DNA of 64,000 nucleotides from Lewinellaceae bacterium (GCA_020636325.1 JACJYC010000002.1:372001-436000), one strand, 5' to 3'. Positions 8,983-16,882 are shown, counted from the stretch's first letter. Notes: generated from the letters alone by a model not told the origin. Made by a program: numbers and translations.

Positions 8983-9342
8983 ATGAAAGGACTCATCAAA
9001 TTCGAAGAAGTGGCCATGCTGGCGTTTTCCGCCTGGCTGTTTTCCACCACGGGTTACGCGTGGTACTGGTTCTGGGTGTTCCTCCTGGCGCCCGACATCA
9101 GCATGATCGGCTACCTGGCCGGGCCGCGCATCGGGGCCTGGTCGTACAATTTCTTCCACCACAAGGCGCTTGGGTTGTTCCTGATCTTCGCCGGCTGGTT
9201 TGCGCTGGCGCCGCTGATCACGGCAGTGGGGATCGTCTTGTTCGGCCATTCCAGCATGGACCGCGCTTTCGGTTACGGACTGAAATTTACGGATGATTTC
9301 AAGCATACGCACTTGGGGTGGATCGGGAAGGGGGATGTTTGA
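8983..9342 (+). CDS. DUF4260 family membrane protein
   Basis: 119 aa, about four hydrophobic segments. The family pattern is clear: [24 protein letters not shown] and the C-terminal [14 protein letters not shown] ... HTHLGWIG. The conserved Asp and His residues within membrane segments are typical, but no function is known for DUF4260. The stop codon runs straight into the compound repeat that begins at 9341, so the palindromes there may also form its 3' end structure. Confidence 0.88.
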   Translation: MKGLIKFEEVAMLAFSAWLFSTTGYAWYWFWVFLLAPDISMIGYLAGPRIGAWSYNFFHHKALGLFLIFAGWFALAPLITAVGIVLFGHSSMDRAFGYGLKFTDDFKHTHLGWIGKGDV

Positions 9343-9540
9343 TACTGCCACGCCGCGGTGGATGCTGGATGCTTGATGCTGGATACTGGATGCTGGATGC
9401 TGGATGCTGGATGCTGGATGCTGGATACTGGGGACTGGATACTGGGGACTGGATACTGCCCGCCGTCGCCTTAGGGCTATGGCGGACGGGGGATACTGGA
9501 TACTGCCACGCCGCGGCGTGGTGGATGCTTGCGGCGGCTC
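9341..9540. repeat. Compound repeat A: heptamer array plus palindromes
   Basis: Contains a tandem heptamer GGATGCT with variants (GGATACT, GGGGACT) at about 9361-9457. A 16-bp perfect palindrome CCACGCCGCGGCGTGG is at 9506-9521 and a shortened copy at 9348-9361. Between them is an interrupted hairpin: outer stem CCGCC (9460-9464) with GGCGG (9481-9485), internal loop GTC/TAT, inner stem GCC (68-70) with GGC (75-77). The same three modules occur in inverted orientation at 23157-23415. No gene is supported in this stretch; open frames here only translate the repeat. Confidence 0.9.
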
Positions 9541-9812
9541 AATAATTTGCCAAAGCCGGGACAAGCGTCAATTTTCATTCTCCGGAAGCGTAGAAATATC
9601 CAAAAAATAGGTTAATTTGGTCTCGGTAAAACGAAGCCTATGTTACCCGGTTCCATAATTCAGGATATCAATAGCCGCGTGGGTGACCGAAAAAATGGAA
9701 GAGCGCGCGAAAAGCAATGCCTGCACGCCCTCTCCCACTCACTCTCTCTCCCACTCATTGCCCTTTGCACCAAAATGTCCGACCGGGTGAACCGGTTCAT
9801 AATCCAACAGTC

Positions 9813-9854
9813 CAACGCCCACGCTTTCCGTATTTCGGGGAGGCGTGGGCGTTG
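9813..9854. repeat. 12-bp perfect inverted repeat
   Basis: CAACGCCCACGC at 9813-9824 is matched by GCGTGGGCGTTG at 9843-9854 with an 18-nt loop. There is no T-run directly after it on either strand, so an ordinary terminator is not supported. It could be a remnant of a recombination site or a structured RNA. Confidence 0.6.
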
Positions 9855-10031
9855 TGGTTATTGGGGGTATTTTTGTAGCGGCGGGTATTGAAATTGGAAC
9901 GTCGCTTTTTTATGCCTGGTGGTTCGGGGATACGGGAGTTGTGTGCAAGCGTAAAAGACAGCGACCCGACAAAAAATAACGAACAGTAAACAGAAAAAGT
10001 AAACCATTTTGAAAGGTGACCAAAGACATAG

Positions 10032-10042
10032 AAGCAATACAA
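10032..10042 (+). repeat. 11-bp direct repeat, left copy (AAGCAATACAA)
   Basis: Identical to 16394-16404. The two copies enclose the restriction island together with all its inverted and palindromic repeats, as a target-site duplication or recombination scar would. The match may be chance in AT-rich DNA. Confidence 0.4.
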
Positions 10043-10085
10043 CAAACGGCCAACGAGTAAGCCGACACTCATTGCCGACCCTTCT

Positions 10086-10126
10086 GTGTTTTAATTTTTC
10101 CCAACGCACAAAAATTTTGAAATTCT
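10086..10126. repeat. Left outer inverted repeat of the restriction island (two blocks)
   Basis: Block 1, GTGTTTTAATTTTTC (10086-10100), and block 2, AAAAATTTTGAAATTCT (10110-10126), are perfect reverse complements of 16171-16185 and 16142-16158 respectively. The spacer differs (9 nt left, about 11 nt right). Confidence 0.75.
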
Positions 10127-10143
10127 ATGCCGACCCGCAAACG

Positions 10144-10195
10144 GCACATTTGCAAGCCGCACAAGCCAACGCACAACCCAAGCTTGCAAAAGAGC
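10144..10195. repeat. Left quasi-palindromic direct repeat flanking the res-mod operon
   Basis: 52 nt, starting GCACATTTGCAAGCC and ending GCTTGCAAAAGAGC. Each copy contains a perfect 9-bp inverted repeat TTTGCAAGC (10149-10157) / GCTTGCAAA (10182-10190). The right copy (16067-16119, 53 nt) is in direct orientation with only a few differences in the loop. Confidence 0.8.
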
Positions 10196-10224
10196 CGTTT
10201 TTTCCATCGCACAGACAGAAATAT

Positions 10225-10232
10225 TAACTTTG
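10225..10232 (+). promoter_or_regulatory. Candidate -7 box TAACTTTG of the res-mod-DUF3644 operon
   Basis: TAACTTTG is a perfect TAnnTTTG box, 20 nt before the res ATG and 29 nt after the left flanking repeat. About 21 nt upstream is a T-run (10198-10203) in place of a clear TTTG -33 box. If used, expression of the cassette starts inside the island, so it would be self-contained on transfer. Confidence 0.5.
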
Positions 10233-10252
10233 AACGATACATTAAAAAATAA

Positions 10253-12931
10253 ATGAAGTTTTCAGACCCGTTTAAAATATTGTCTCCCAACGAAAGGTGG
10301 GCACCGACACAAAGCCAAATGGACGCTTTTCAAAACGCCTATGAAAAGCTATTACCGCCATTGGTTTATAAAATCAGACTTGCAGTTGCAAAATGGCGTG
10401 ACGAAAATTATGCAGGTGCATCCGACACGACAAAATCGCTTTTGAATTTTTGGTTTAATCAAGAGCATTTAATCGGGCAGACAAAATTCAGTTTTTTCTT
10501 TTCACAACGTGAAGCCATTGAATCAATCGTTTATCTGTATGAAATAGCCAACGCAAAAGACAAATACGAATTGATGAAGTTTGATTCATCAGGTCGTATC
10601 AGCACGGGTATGTTTGACGAAAACTGGACTCGTTATGTAGTTAAAATGGCGACAGGTGCAGGTAAGACGAAAGTGATGGGCTTGACATTGGTTTGGTCTT
10701 ATTTCCATAAACTCTATGAAACCGACAGTACACTCTCAAAAGACTTCTTGGTAATTGCTCCAAACATCATCGTTTTAAATCGCTTGAGAAAGGATTTTGA
10801 CGGACTTAAAATGTTTTTTGATGAGCCTTTTATTCCTGACAATGGCTTTGACGACAAAGACTGGAAAAACGATTTTCAATTAACGCTTCATATTCAAGAC
10901 GACCTAAAACCGATAACTGAATCGGGAAATATTTTCCTCACCAACATACACCGAGTATTTTTCAATGAAGAACCTGAACAGAGTTTTGAAACAACTTTCT
11001 TAGGAGTGAAACCAAAACCTGACGCAGACACTTCAAAAGGATTAGACCTTGGTAAAGTTTTAAGAAGTGATAAAATCAAAAATTTGGTTGTGCTGAATGA
11101 TGAAGCCCATCACATTCACGATAGTTCATTGGCTTGGTTCACGAGTATTGAAGACATAAACAATAAAATCAAACTGAAAACCGGAAACGGAATCAGTTTG
11201 CAAGCGGACTATACCGCAACACCAAGACATAACAACGGAGCAATTTTCGTTCAGACAATCTGCGATTATCCGTTGGTTGAAGCCATAAAACACAATGTTG
11301 TAAAATCTCCTGTTTTGCCTGATGAAGCATCAAGACAAAAAATTCAGGAAAAAGACAGCAACGATTTTGTTGAACGATACCGTGACTATATTCATTTGGG
11401 TTATTTGGAATGGGAACAGCAGAATGAAGAACTGAAAAATTACAAAACTCCTATTCTGTTCATAATGACGATGAACACCAAAGAAGCCGACCAAGCAGCA
11501 GCTTTTTTGGAAGCCAATTACCCGAAAATGAAAAATTCGGTGCTGACAATTCATACCAATACATCGGGTGAAATCAAAGAATCGGCATCAAGTAAAAAAG
11601 ACAAGGAAGAATTAGAGAAGCTACGCAAAGCAGCAGACGATATAGATAAAGACCATTCGCCTTACAAAGCCGTTGTTTCGGTGTTGATGCTTCGTGAAGG
11701 TTGGGACGTAAGAAATGTTGCCACCATAGTGGGGCTTCGCCCCTATGGTGCGGATTCTAAAATCCTTCCCGAACAAACCATCGGTCGTGGTTTGAGAAAA
11801 ATGTTTTCGCTTGACACTCCCGAAAAATTGGTAATTGTTGGAACTCCTAAGTTTTTGGAGTTTGTAGAAGAACTGAAAACGGAAGGGGTTGAATTCCAAT
11901 ACAGCCCAATGGGTAAAGGCACGAAAGGAAAATCGCCTGTTATTGTGGAAGTGGACAAAGAAAATCCCGACAAGGATTTGGATAAACTGGATATTCCGAT
12001 TCCACAAATGAGTCCGAGAATTTATCGTGAGTTCAAAAATTTGGAATTCATTGACGTAAGTAAATTCAAAAATGAAAAAGTTGCTCTTAAAAAATTCAGT
12101 TCAGACGAATTGAAAGAGATTGTATTTAATGACATTGAAGGCAATCTTTCACACAAAACAGTTTTCAAAGACGCCGTTCCTGACTACCGCAATGTAATTG
12201 GCTTTTTCACTTCTTCCATATTAAAAGACAGCCGATTGGTAAGCGGCTTTAATATTCTTTATCCAAAGGTTGAAAGCTTTATCAAGTATCAGCTTTTCAC
12301 TAATGAAGTTGAGTTAAGCGACCCACAAACCCTAAGAAATCTTTCGGAAGTAAAACCAAAGGAAGTTTTGCGATCTACTTTCAAAAAGGCAATTGATGAA
12401 TTAACCGTAACCGATAAAGGAACAGCAGAAGTAAAAAACTACATTTCGCTTAAACTGACCAAACCTAAGGTTGCAGAAAACCAACCTTTCCTTGTTCCGA
12501 AAAAATCGGTTTTCAACAAAATCATTGGTGACAATCCGTTTGAACTGGAAGTAGCATCATTTCTTGAAAGTCGTTTTTCAGATGTAGTTGCCTATGCAAA
12601 AAATACAATGGGCGAAGGTGGTATCAATTTCAAAATTGAATATCAGGCACAAGACGGAAACATTCGGGAGTATTTTCCAGACTTCTTCGTAAAAACAGAC
12701 ACGAATACCTATTACATTCTTGAAACCAAAGGCAGGGAAGATTTAGACGACTTACTAAAAATTAAACGTTTGGCTACTTGGTGCAAAGACATCAACAATG
12801 CTCAAAGCGAATACTCATACAATCCTGTGTATGTAAAGCAGGAAAAATGGGATGACTTAAAGAACAACCTGAAATCGTTCCAAGACCTTATTGAAATATT
12901 TAAAATTACAGAAAAAGAATTGGCACAATGA
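10253..12931 (+). CDS. Type III restriction enzyme Res subunit (SF2 helicase plus PD-(D/E)xK nuclease)
   Basis: 892 aa. Walker A ATGAGKT is at residues 133-139, DEAH at 283-286, and ADYTATPR is motif III-like. The C-terminal motif VI region includes TIGRGLRKM. A nuclease domain follows at the C-terminus: PD (D810) then E824-T-K826 in FPDFFVK ... ILETKG, the PD-(D/E)xK pattern of type III Res proteins. It would cut unmodified DNA after ATP-dependent action with Mod. Its stop overlaps the mod start (ATGA, 12928-12931). Here res precedes mod, whereas classical type III loci are mod-res. The codon and base usage is far more AT-rich than the flanks, a sign of transfer. Confidence 0.92.
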   Translation: MKFSDPFKILSPNERWAPTQSQMDAFQNAYEKLLPPLVYKIRLAVAKWRDENYAGASDTTKSLLNFWFNQEHLIGQTKFSFFFSQREAIESIVYLYEIANAKDKYELMKFDSSGRISTGMFDENWTRYVVKMATGAGKTKVMGLTLVWSYFHKLYETDSTLSKDFLVIAPNIIVLNRLRKDFDGLKMFFDEPFIPDNGFDDKDWKNDFQLTLHIQDDLKPITESGNIFLTNIHRVFFNEEPEQSFETTFLGVKPKPDADTSKGLDLGKVLRSDKIKNLVVLNDEAHHIHDSSLAWFTSIEDINNKIKLKTGNGISLQADYTATPRHNNGAIFVQTICDYPLVEAIKHNVVKSPVLPDEASRQKIQEKDSNDFVERYRDYIHLGYLEWEQQNEELKNYKTPILFIMTMNTKEADQAAAFLEANYPKMKNSVLTIHTNTSGEIKESASSKKDKEELEKLRKAADDIDKDHSPYKAVVSVLMLREGWDVRNVATIVGLRPYGADSKILPEQTIGRGLRKMFSLDTPEKLVIVGTPKFLEFVEELKTEGVEFQYSPMGKGTKGKSPVIVEVDKENPDKDLDKLDIPIPQMSPRIYREFKNLEFIDVSKFKNEKVALKKFSSDELKEIVFNDIEGNLSHKTVFKDAVPDYRNVIGFFTSSILKDSRLVSGFNILYPKVESFIKYQLFTNEVELSDPQTLRNLSEVKPKEVLRSTFKKAIDELTVTDKGTAEVKNYISLKLTKPKVAENQPFLVPKKSVFNKIIGDNPFELEVASFLESRFSDVVAYAKNTMGEGGINFKIEYQAQDGNIREYFPDFFVKTDTNTYYILETKGREDLDDLLKIKRLATWCKDINNAQSEYSYNPVYVKQEKWDDLKNNLKSFQDLIEIFKITEKELAQ

Positions 12932-15000
12932 ACTTGAACGATACTGATAAAAACCGAATCATTGAACTGATAAAGGCAGGTGAAAAACTGCCAAAAGAAT
13001 TCATTTACAAACTTTTTGCTGACGAAGAGGATGTATTCCTGTTTTGGAACGGAAGAAAAGAAGATGTTACCAATGTAGCCCTGCCCTTTCATAGCATTGA
13101 GCATATAGACGAGCCACGCAAAGAAGAAAAGAAGCAAGGCGATATGTTTGAAATGTTTGACACCCGTGGGCGACAACTCAAAGGATGGACAAATAAACTG
13201 ATTTGGGGCGATAATAAATTGATACTTTCTTCATTGGCAAATGGCCCTGTTCGTGATGAAATAGAAAAAGAAGGCGGTTTAAAACTCATTTACATTGACC
13301 CACCTTTTGCCGTAGGTGCTGACTTTGGTTTTGAAATAGAAATAGGCGGAGAAAAAGCCGAAAAGAAACAAAGTATTATTGAAGAAATCGCTTACCGTGA
13401 TACTTGGGGCAAAGGCATTTCGTCTTATCTCTCAATGATGTATGAGAGATTGAAGTTGATGCATAATTTACTTTCAGATGATGGAAGTATCTATGTTCAT
13501 TGTGATTGGCGTATGACATCTTATTTAAGGCTTCTACTAAATGACATATTTGGTTCTTCAATTGAAAATTTCAGAAATGAAATTATTTGGTGCTACCAAG
13601 GTCCTGGCTCTCCAGGGATGAAACAGTTCAATAGAAAGCACGATAATATTCTTTGGTATTCAAAATCTGACAAATGGATTTTCAATGACAACCAAATAAG
13701 AATGGCTCATAGTGAGAAAACAAAGGATAATTTCAAAGAAGGATTAAGGGGTTCTGGCTTTATTGGTGATAACTATGAACTAAATGATGGAAAAATTCCT
13801 GAAGATTGGTGGGAAATGGCAATTGCTCAGCGTTTTCCAAATGATGGCGTAAAAAGAACTGGTTATCCAACGGAGAAACCTTGGGCTTTGCTTGAAAGAA
13901 TTATTAAAGCCAGCAGCAATGAAGGTGATTTGATTGCAGACTTTTTCTGTGGTAGTGGAACAACGGCAGCAGTTGCAGAAAAACTTAATAGAAAGTGGAT
14001 TACAACAGACCTGGGTAGATTTTCAATACATACAGCACGAAAGAGATTAATTGGAGTTCAACGTGAAATGCAAAACGGTGGACAGGATTTCAGAGCATTT
14101 GAGATTCTCAACTTAGGCAAGTATGAAAGGCAGTTCTTTATGGACGACCTTACCAACGGCAAACGCAAAGCCAAAGAAGATTTGTATGTGGATTTAATTT
14201 TGGAAGCTTACAAAGCCAAACGTATTGACGGCCATAGTGCATTGCACGGTCAAAAATCAGGCAGGTTTGTTCACGTGGGGCCTTTAGACGTTCCGGTTAC
14301 ACAAAGCCGATTGGTGGATATTTTTGAAGAATGCCGCAAAAATCTTTATACGCAAGTGGATGTGTTGGGCTTTGAGTTTGAAATGGGCTTAACGCCCCAG
14401 TTCATTCAGGAACTGAAAGAAAAAGGTGTTTCCATTACATTGAAATACATCCCCAAAGACGTGTTTGACAAGCGAGCCGTTGAAAAAGGACAAGTGAAAT
14501 TCTTTGATGTTGCTTATTTGAATACCAAAGAAAAAATCAACGGCAAATCTATCACCATCGAACTGACCGACTTTGTAACCCACTACACCCAAGACGACAT
14601 TGAAGAACTGCAACAATCAATGAGAGCAGGAAGCAAGGTTGTGATTGAAGACGGACAGATTATCAAAGTAGAAAAAGACAAAAACGGAATCATCACCAAA
14701 ACCATTCTCACCAAAGACTGGCACGACTGGATTGACTATTGGGCAATTGACTTCAACTACGAAGACAAAAAGGAAATCATCAAAATCAAAAACGATTCAG
14801 GCGAAACCGAAGAACAATGGACGGGCAACTATCTTTTTGAAAACGAGTGGCAGAGTTTCCGCACCAAGAAAAATCCAACGCTTGAATTTACAAGCATAGC
14901 CTACGAATACAAAAAAGCAGGCAAATACAAAGTAATGGTGAAAGTGGTTGACATTTTAGGAATTGATACGAGTAAGATTATTGAAGTGCTTATTAAATGA
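12928..15000 (+). CDS. Type III DNA methyltransferase Mod subunit (N6-adenine, beta class)
   Basis: 690 aa. The catalytic motif IV is D124-P-P-F and the AdoMet motif I is FCGSGT at 340-345. Motif IV before motif I, with about 210 residues between them for target recognition, is the beta-class order of type III Mod enzymes (DPPY is more usual than DPPF). KLIYIDPPF and ADFFCGSGTTAAVAEKL are typical flanks. The C-terminal 250 residues are lysine-rich and less familiar, possibly the Res-interaction region. It methylates adenine in the recognition site and provides specificity. ATGA overlaps join it to res upstream and to the DUF3644 gene downstream (14997-15000). Confidence 0.93.
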   Translation: MNLNDTDKNRIIELIKAGEKLPKEFIYKLFADEEDVFLFWNGRKEDVTNVALPFHSIEHIDEPRKEEKKQGDMFEMFDTRGRQLKGWTNKLIWGDNKLILSSLANGPVRDEIEKEGGLKLIYIDPPFAVGADFGFEIEIGGEKAEKKQSIIEEIAYRDTWGKGISSYLSMMYERLKLMHNLLSDDGSIYVHCDWRMTSYLRLLLNDIFGSSIENFRNEIIWCYQGPGSPGMKQFNRKHDNILWYSKSDKWIFNDNQIRMAHSEKTKDNFKEGLRGSGFIGDNYELNDGKIPEDWWEMAIAQRFPNDGVKRTGYPTEKPWALLERIIKASSNEGDLIADFFCGSGTTAAVAEKLNRKWITTDLGRFSIHTARKRLIGVQREMQNGGQDFRAFEILNLGKYERQFFMDDLTNGKRKAKEDLYVDLILEAYKAKRIDGHSALHGQKSGRFVHVGPLDVPVTQSRLVDIFEECRKNLYTQVDVLGFEFEMGLTPQFIQELKEKGVSITLKYIPKDVFDKRAVEKGQVKFFDVAYLNTKEKINGKSITIELTDFVTHYTQDDIEELQQSMRAGSKVVIEDGQIIKVEKDKNGIITKTILTKDWHDWIDYWAIDFNYEDKKEIIKIKNDSGETEEQWTGNYLFENEWQSFRTKKNPTLEFTSIAYEYKKAGKYKVMVKVVDILGIDTSKIIEVLIK

Positions 15001-16046
15001 GAAAGGAAGCAAAGCACCTGTATCAAAAAGCCATTGACTCATTGATATTGAGTATTGAGCTTTTCAATCGGCCGAATGATTGCGGCAGAATACACGGTGT
15101 TTTGATTTTGATGGACCATTCATTTGAAATGGTGCTCAAAGCAAGCATTATTCACAAAGGCGGTAAAATCAAAGAGAAAGGGGCTAAAGAAACAATTGGA
15201 TTTAGCGCTTGCGTGCGTAAAGGATTTAGCGACAATGCAATCAAGTTCTTATCTGAAATGGATGTTTTAACTTTGCAAACCATTAACGGATTGAGAGATG
15301 CTGCACAGCATTATACGCTTGAAATGTCGGAGCAATATCTTTATTTCCAAGCCCAAGCGGGTTTGACACTTTTCAGAGATATTGCTAAAAAGGTTTTCAA
15401 TATTGACCTTAAGACCCAATTACCAGTAAGGGTATTGCCGCTTTCCACCACCCCACCGATGGACATTCAGGCATTTTTCAGCACAGAAGTTCAGGAAATC
15501 AAAAAACTACTTGTTCCCAAGAGCAGAAAAAAGTTGGAAGCAACTGAAAAATTGAGAGCGTTAGCCATTATGGAAAATGCCATTCAAGGAATTGAATCTC
15601 AGCCATCAGATTCAGAGTTGAAAGCATTAGCTATAAGACTTTCAAAGGCAAGTAATTGGGAACAGCTTTTCCCGAGTGTTTCAACTTTGTCATTAACCCA
15701 AAACGGATATGGCCCTTCTCTAGACTTAAGAATTACAAAATTAGAAGGCATTCCTGTGACAGTTGTTCCCGAAGGAACGCCCGGTGCAGGAGTTGTTGCC
15801 ATTAAACGAGTGAATGAACTGGATTTTTACAATCTTGGAAGAGACCAATTAGCAAAGAAATTGGGCTTGACTGGCCCAAAGACTACGGCAGCCGTAAAAC
15901 ATTTCAGAATCAAAGAAGACCCTGAATGTTTCAAGCATCTAAAAGTAGGTAACGTTCCATTTGACAGGTATTCACAAAAAGCAATAGAGAAAATCAAAGA
16001 AGGACTAAAAACAAAAACGATTGAAGAAATTTGGAATGAAAGATAA
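14997..16046 (+). CDS. DUF3644 protein, candidate HEPN-like third component of the type III system
   Basis: 349 aa. The N-terminal 140 residues match DUF3644 (KAIDSLILSIELFNRP, LILMDHSFEMVLKASI). In the helical stretch LRDAAQHYT, R100-x4-H105 has the spacing of the HEPN RNase active-site motif (R-x4-6-H). That it is an RNase is inference. The C-terminus (DQLAKKLGLTGPKTTAAVKHF) looks like a helix-turn-helix or winged-helix. It starts inside mod (ATGA overlap), so its amount is tied to Mod. It may be an abortive-infection effector guarding the restriction system, as the HEPN nuclease PrrC does for a type I system. The right flanking repeat starts 20 nt after its stop. Confidence 0.75.
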   Translation: MRKEAKHLYQKAIDSLILSIELFNRPNDCGRIHGVLILMDHSFEMVLKASIIHKGGKIKEKGAKETIGFSACVRKGFSDNAIKFLSEMDVLTLQTINGLRDAAQHYTLEMSEQYLYFQAQAGLTLFRDIAKKVFNIDLKTQLPVRVLPLSTTPPMDIQAFFSTEVQEIKKLLVPKSRKKLEATEKLRALAIMENAIQGIESQPSDSELKALAIRLSKASNWEQLFPSVSTLSLTQNGYGPSLDLRITKLEGIPVTVVPEGTPGAGVVAIKRVNELDFYNLGRDQLAKKLGLTGPKTTAAVKHFRIKEDPECFKHLKVGNVPFDRYSQKAIEKIKEGLKTKTIEEIWNER

Positions 16047-16066
16047 TAGCCAATGCACAGGTGTAA

Positions 16067-16119
16067 GCACATTTGCAAGCCCCACAAGCCCAAGCACAGA
16101 CCAAAGCTTGCAAAAGAGC
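16067..16119. repeat. Right quasi-palindromic direct repeat flanking the res-mod operon
   Basis: 53 nt copy of 10144-10195 in the same orientation. The inner inverted repeat TTTGCAAGC (16072-16080) / GCTTGCAAA (16106-16114) is conserved exactly and the differences fall mostly in the loop, as expected if the hairpin is what is selected. Confidence 0.8.
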
Positions 16120-16141
16120 TTCCACCTTTCCCACTCTGGAC

Positions 16142-16185
16142 AGAATTTCAAAATTTTTTCCCCACAAAATGAAAAATTAAAACAC
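16142..16185. repeat. Right outer inverted repeat of the restriction island (two blocks)
   Basis: 16142-16158 and 16171-16185 are perfect reverse complements of 10110-10126 and 10086-10100. With the left arm they bracket the three-gene operon as terminal inverted repeats about 6.1 kb apart. Confidence 0.75.
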
Positions 16186-16257
16186 CCGAAACGCAACCCG
16201 ACAATGGATGCAAACTCAACAAAAACAATGGTTTACAGTCACGGTGGACAAGAACGC

Positions 16258-16400
16258 CAGCACACAACAGGCGTTTGGCGGCAATGGCGGGTGAAGTGGC
16301 TAATTGAACATTCTACTTCGCATCAACTTTTGTGGTGTATTGACAGTTTTGTGCTCCGAAATCCACCACTGCACCAAGCGCCAAACCGTTGGTAAGCAAT
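16258..16400. repeat. Long imperfect palindrome, attC-like layout
   Basis: Left arm: AAC (16266-16268), a short spacer, then GTTTGGCG (16273-16280). Right arm: CGCCAAAC (16379-16386) then GTT (16388-16390). The AAC...GTT ends with an inner inverted stem and a loop of about 100 nt resemble integron attC recombination sites, but the R box does not match RYYYAAC exactly. A lipoprotein gene starts directly after it. Confidence 0.4.
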
Positions 16401-16404
16401 ACAA
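16394..16404 (+). repeat. 11-bp direct repeat, right copy (AAGCAATACAA)
   Basis: Identical to 10032-10042. It ends one base before the ATG of the lipoprotein gene (16406). Confidence 0.4.
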
Positions 16405-16405
16405 A

Positions 16406-16882
16406 ATGAAAATATCCACACTTTTAATATTATTCGTTCTAATTCAGATTGGCTGTATAAGCGGTCGATACAGCATCCAATATTCTGATTTTATCGTTAG
16501 AGGTAAGAAGTTCAATCATCTAATAGAAAGGCGTATACCAGACTACGGAGATGGTCTCAGAGATGGATGCGTCGTTCTTAATGAAATATCGATGGAACTT
16601 GAAATGCTGACAGAAGACATTATATCGGGGAAGGTGCTGGATTCGACTACGAAAGAATCAATGTTGTTTACAAAAGTTAGACTATTTCCAAGTGATAAAA
16701 GCAGATCGATAGCAGTTGTAACCGATAGCATAGGGCACTTTGAGGCAGAATTATCAAGTAAGGTGATCAAAATTCAAGCAGAGTATGTGGGCTATCGACT
16801 GTTCGAAGCCGACCTTACAAAAATAAAACAGGGTAAACTGCTCACAAGAAATAAGCGCCAAAGTGGTTTGCCCCCCTCTTAA
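16406..16882 (+). CDS. Small lipoprotein with carboxypeptidase-regulatory-like domain
   Basis: 158 aa from the ATG at 16406. I chose it over the upstream Met at 16304 because it gives a clean lipoprotein signal peptide (MKISTLLILFVLIQIGC, Cys17). Residues 72-150 (ISGKVLDSTTKES ... FEAELSSKVIKIQAEYVGY) fit the carboxypeptidase-D regulatory-like beta-sandwich common in Bacteroidota surface proteins. No catalytic domain follows, so the role is unknown. It is AT-rich like the restriction island and sits against the attC-like palindrome, so it is probably also accessory DNA. Its stop overlaps the convergent 2H phosphoesterase stop. Confidence 0.75.
   Translation: MKISTLLILFVLIQIGCISGRYSIQYSDFIVRGKKFNHLIERRIPDYGDGLRDGCVVLNEISMELEMLTEDIISGKVLDSTTKESMLFTKVRLFPSDKSRSIAVVTDSIGHFEAELSSKVIKIQAEYVGYRLFEADLTKIKQGKLLTRNKRQSGLPPS

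Larger units (their letters stand above)
9541..10085. other. Gene-poor spacer between compound repeat A and the restriction island
   Basis: No convincing gene. It holds a duplicated CTCTCCCACTCA (9730-9741 and 9746-9757), a 12-bp perfect inverted repeat (listed separately) and the left copy of an 11-bp direct repeat AAGCAATACAA (10032-10042) whose right copy is at 16394-16404. Base composition turns AT-rich towards the right. An 83-codon frame at 9640 has no recognisable features. Confidence 0.6.
16047..16405. other. Right flank of the restriction island (no gene)
   Basis: No coding region supported. It holds, in order, the right quasi-palindromic direct repeat (16067-16119), the right outer inverted repeat (16142-16185), a long imperfect palindrome (16258-16400) and the right copy of the 11-bp direct repeat (16394-16404), each listed separately. 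Confidence 0.7.

Noticed and set aside
9318..9545. Small coding frames in compound repeat A
   Set aside because: Their translations only reflect the heptamer (MLDAGYW-type repeats); no independent evidence of coding.
9640..9891. 83-codon frame between repeat A and the island
   Set aside because: No motif, no promoter, and its end runs through the 12-bp inverted repeat; likely chance.
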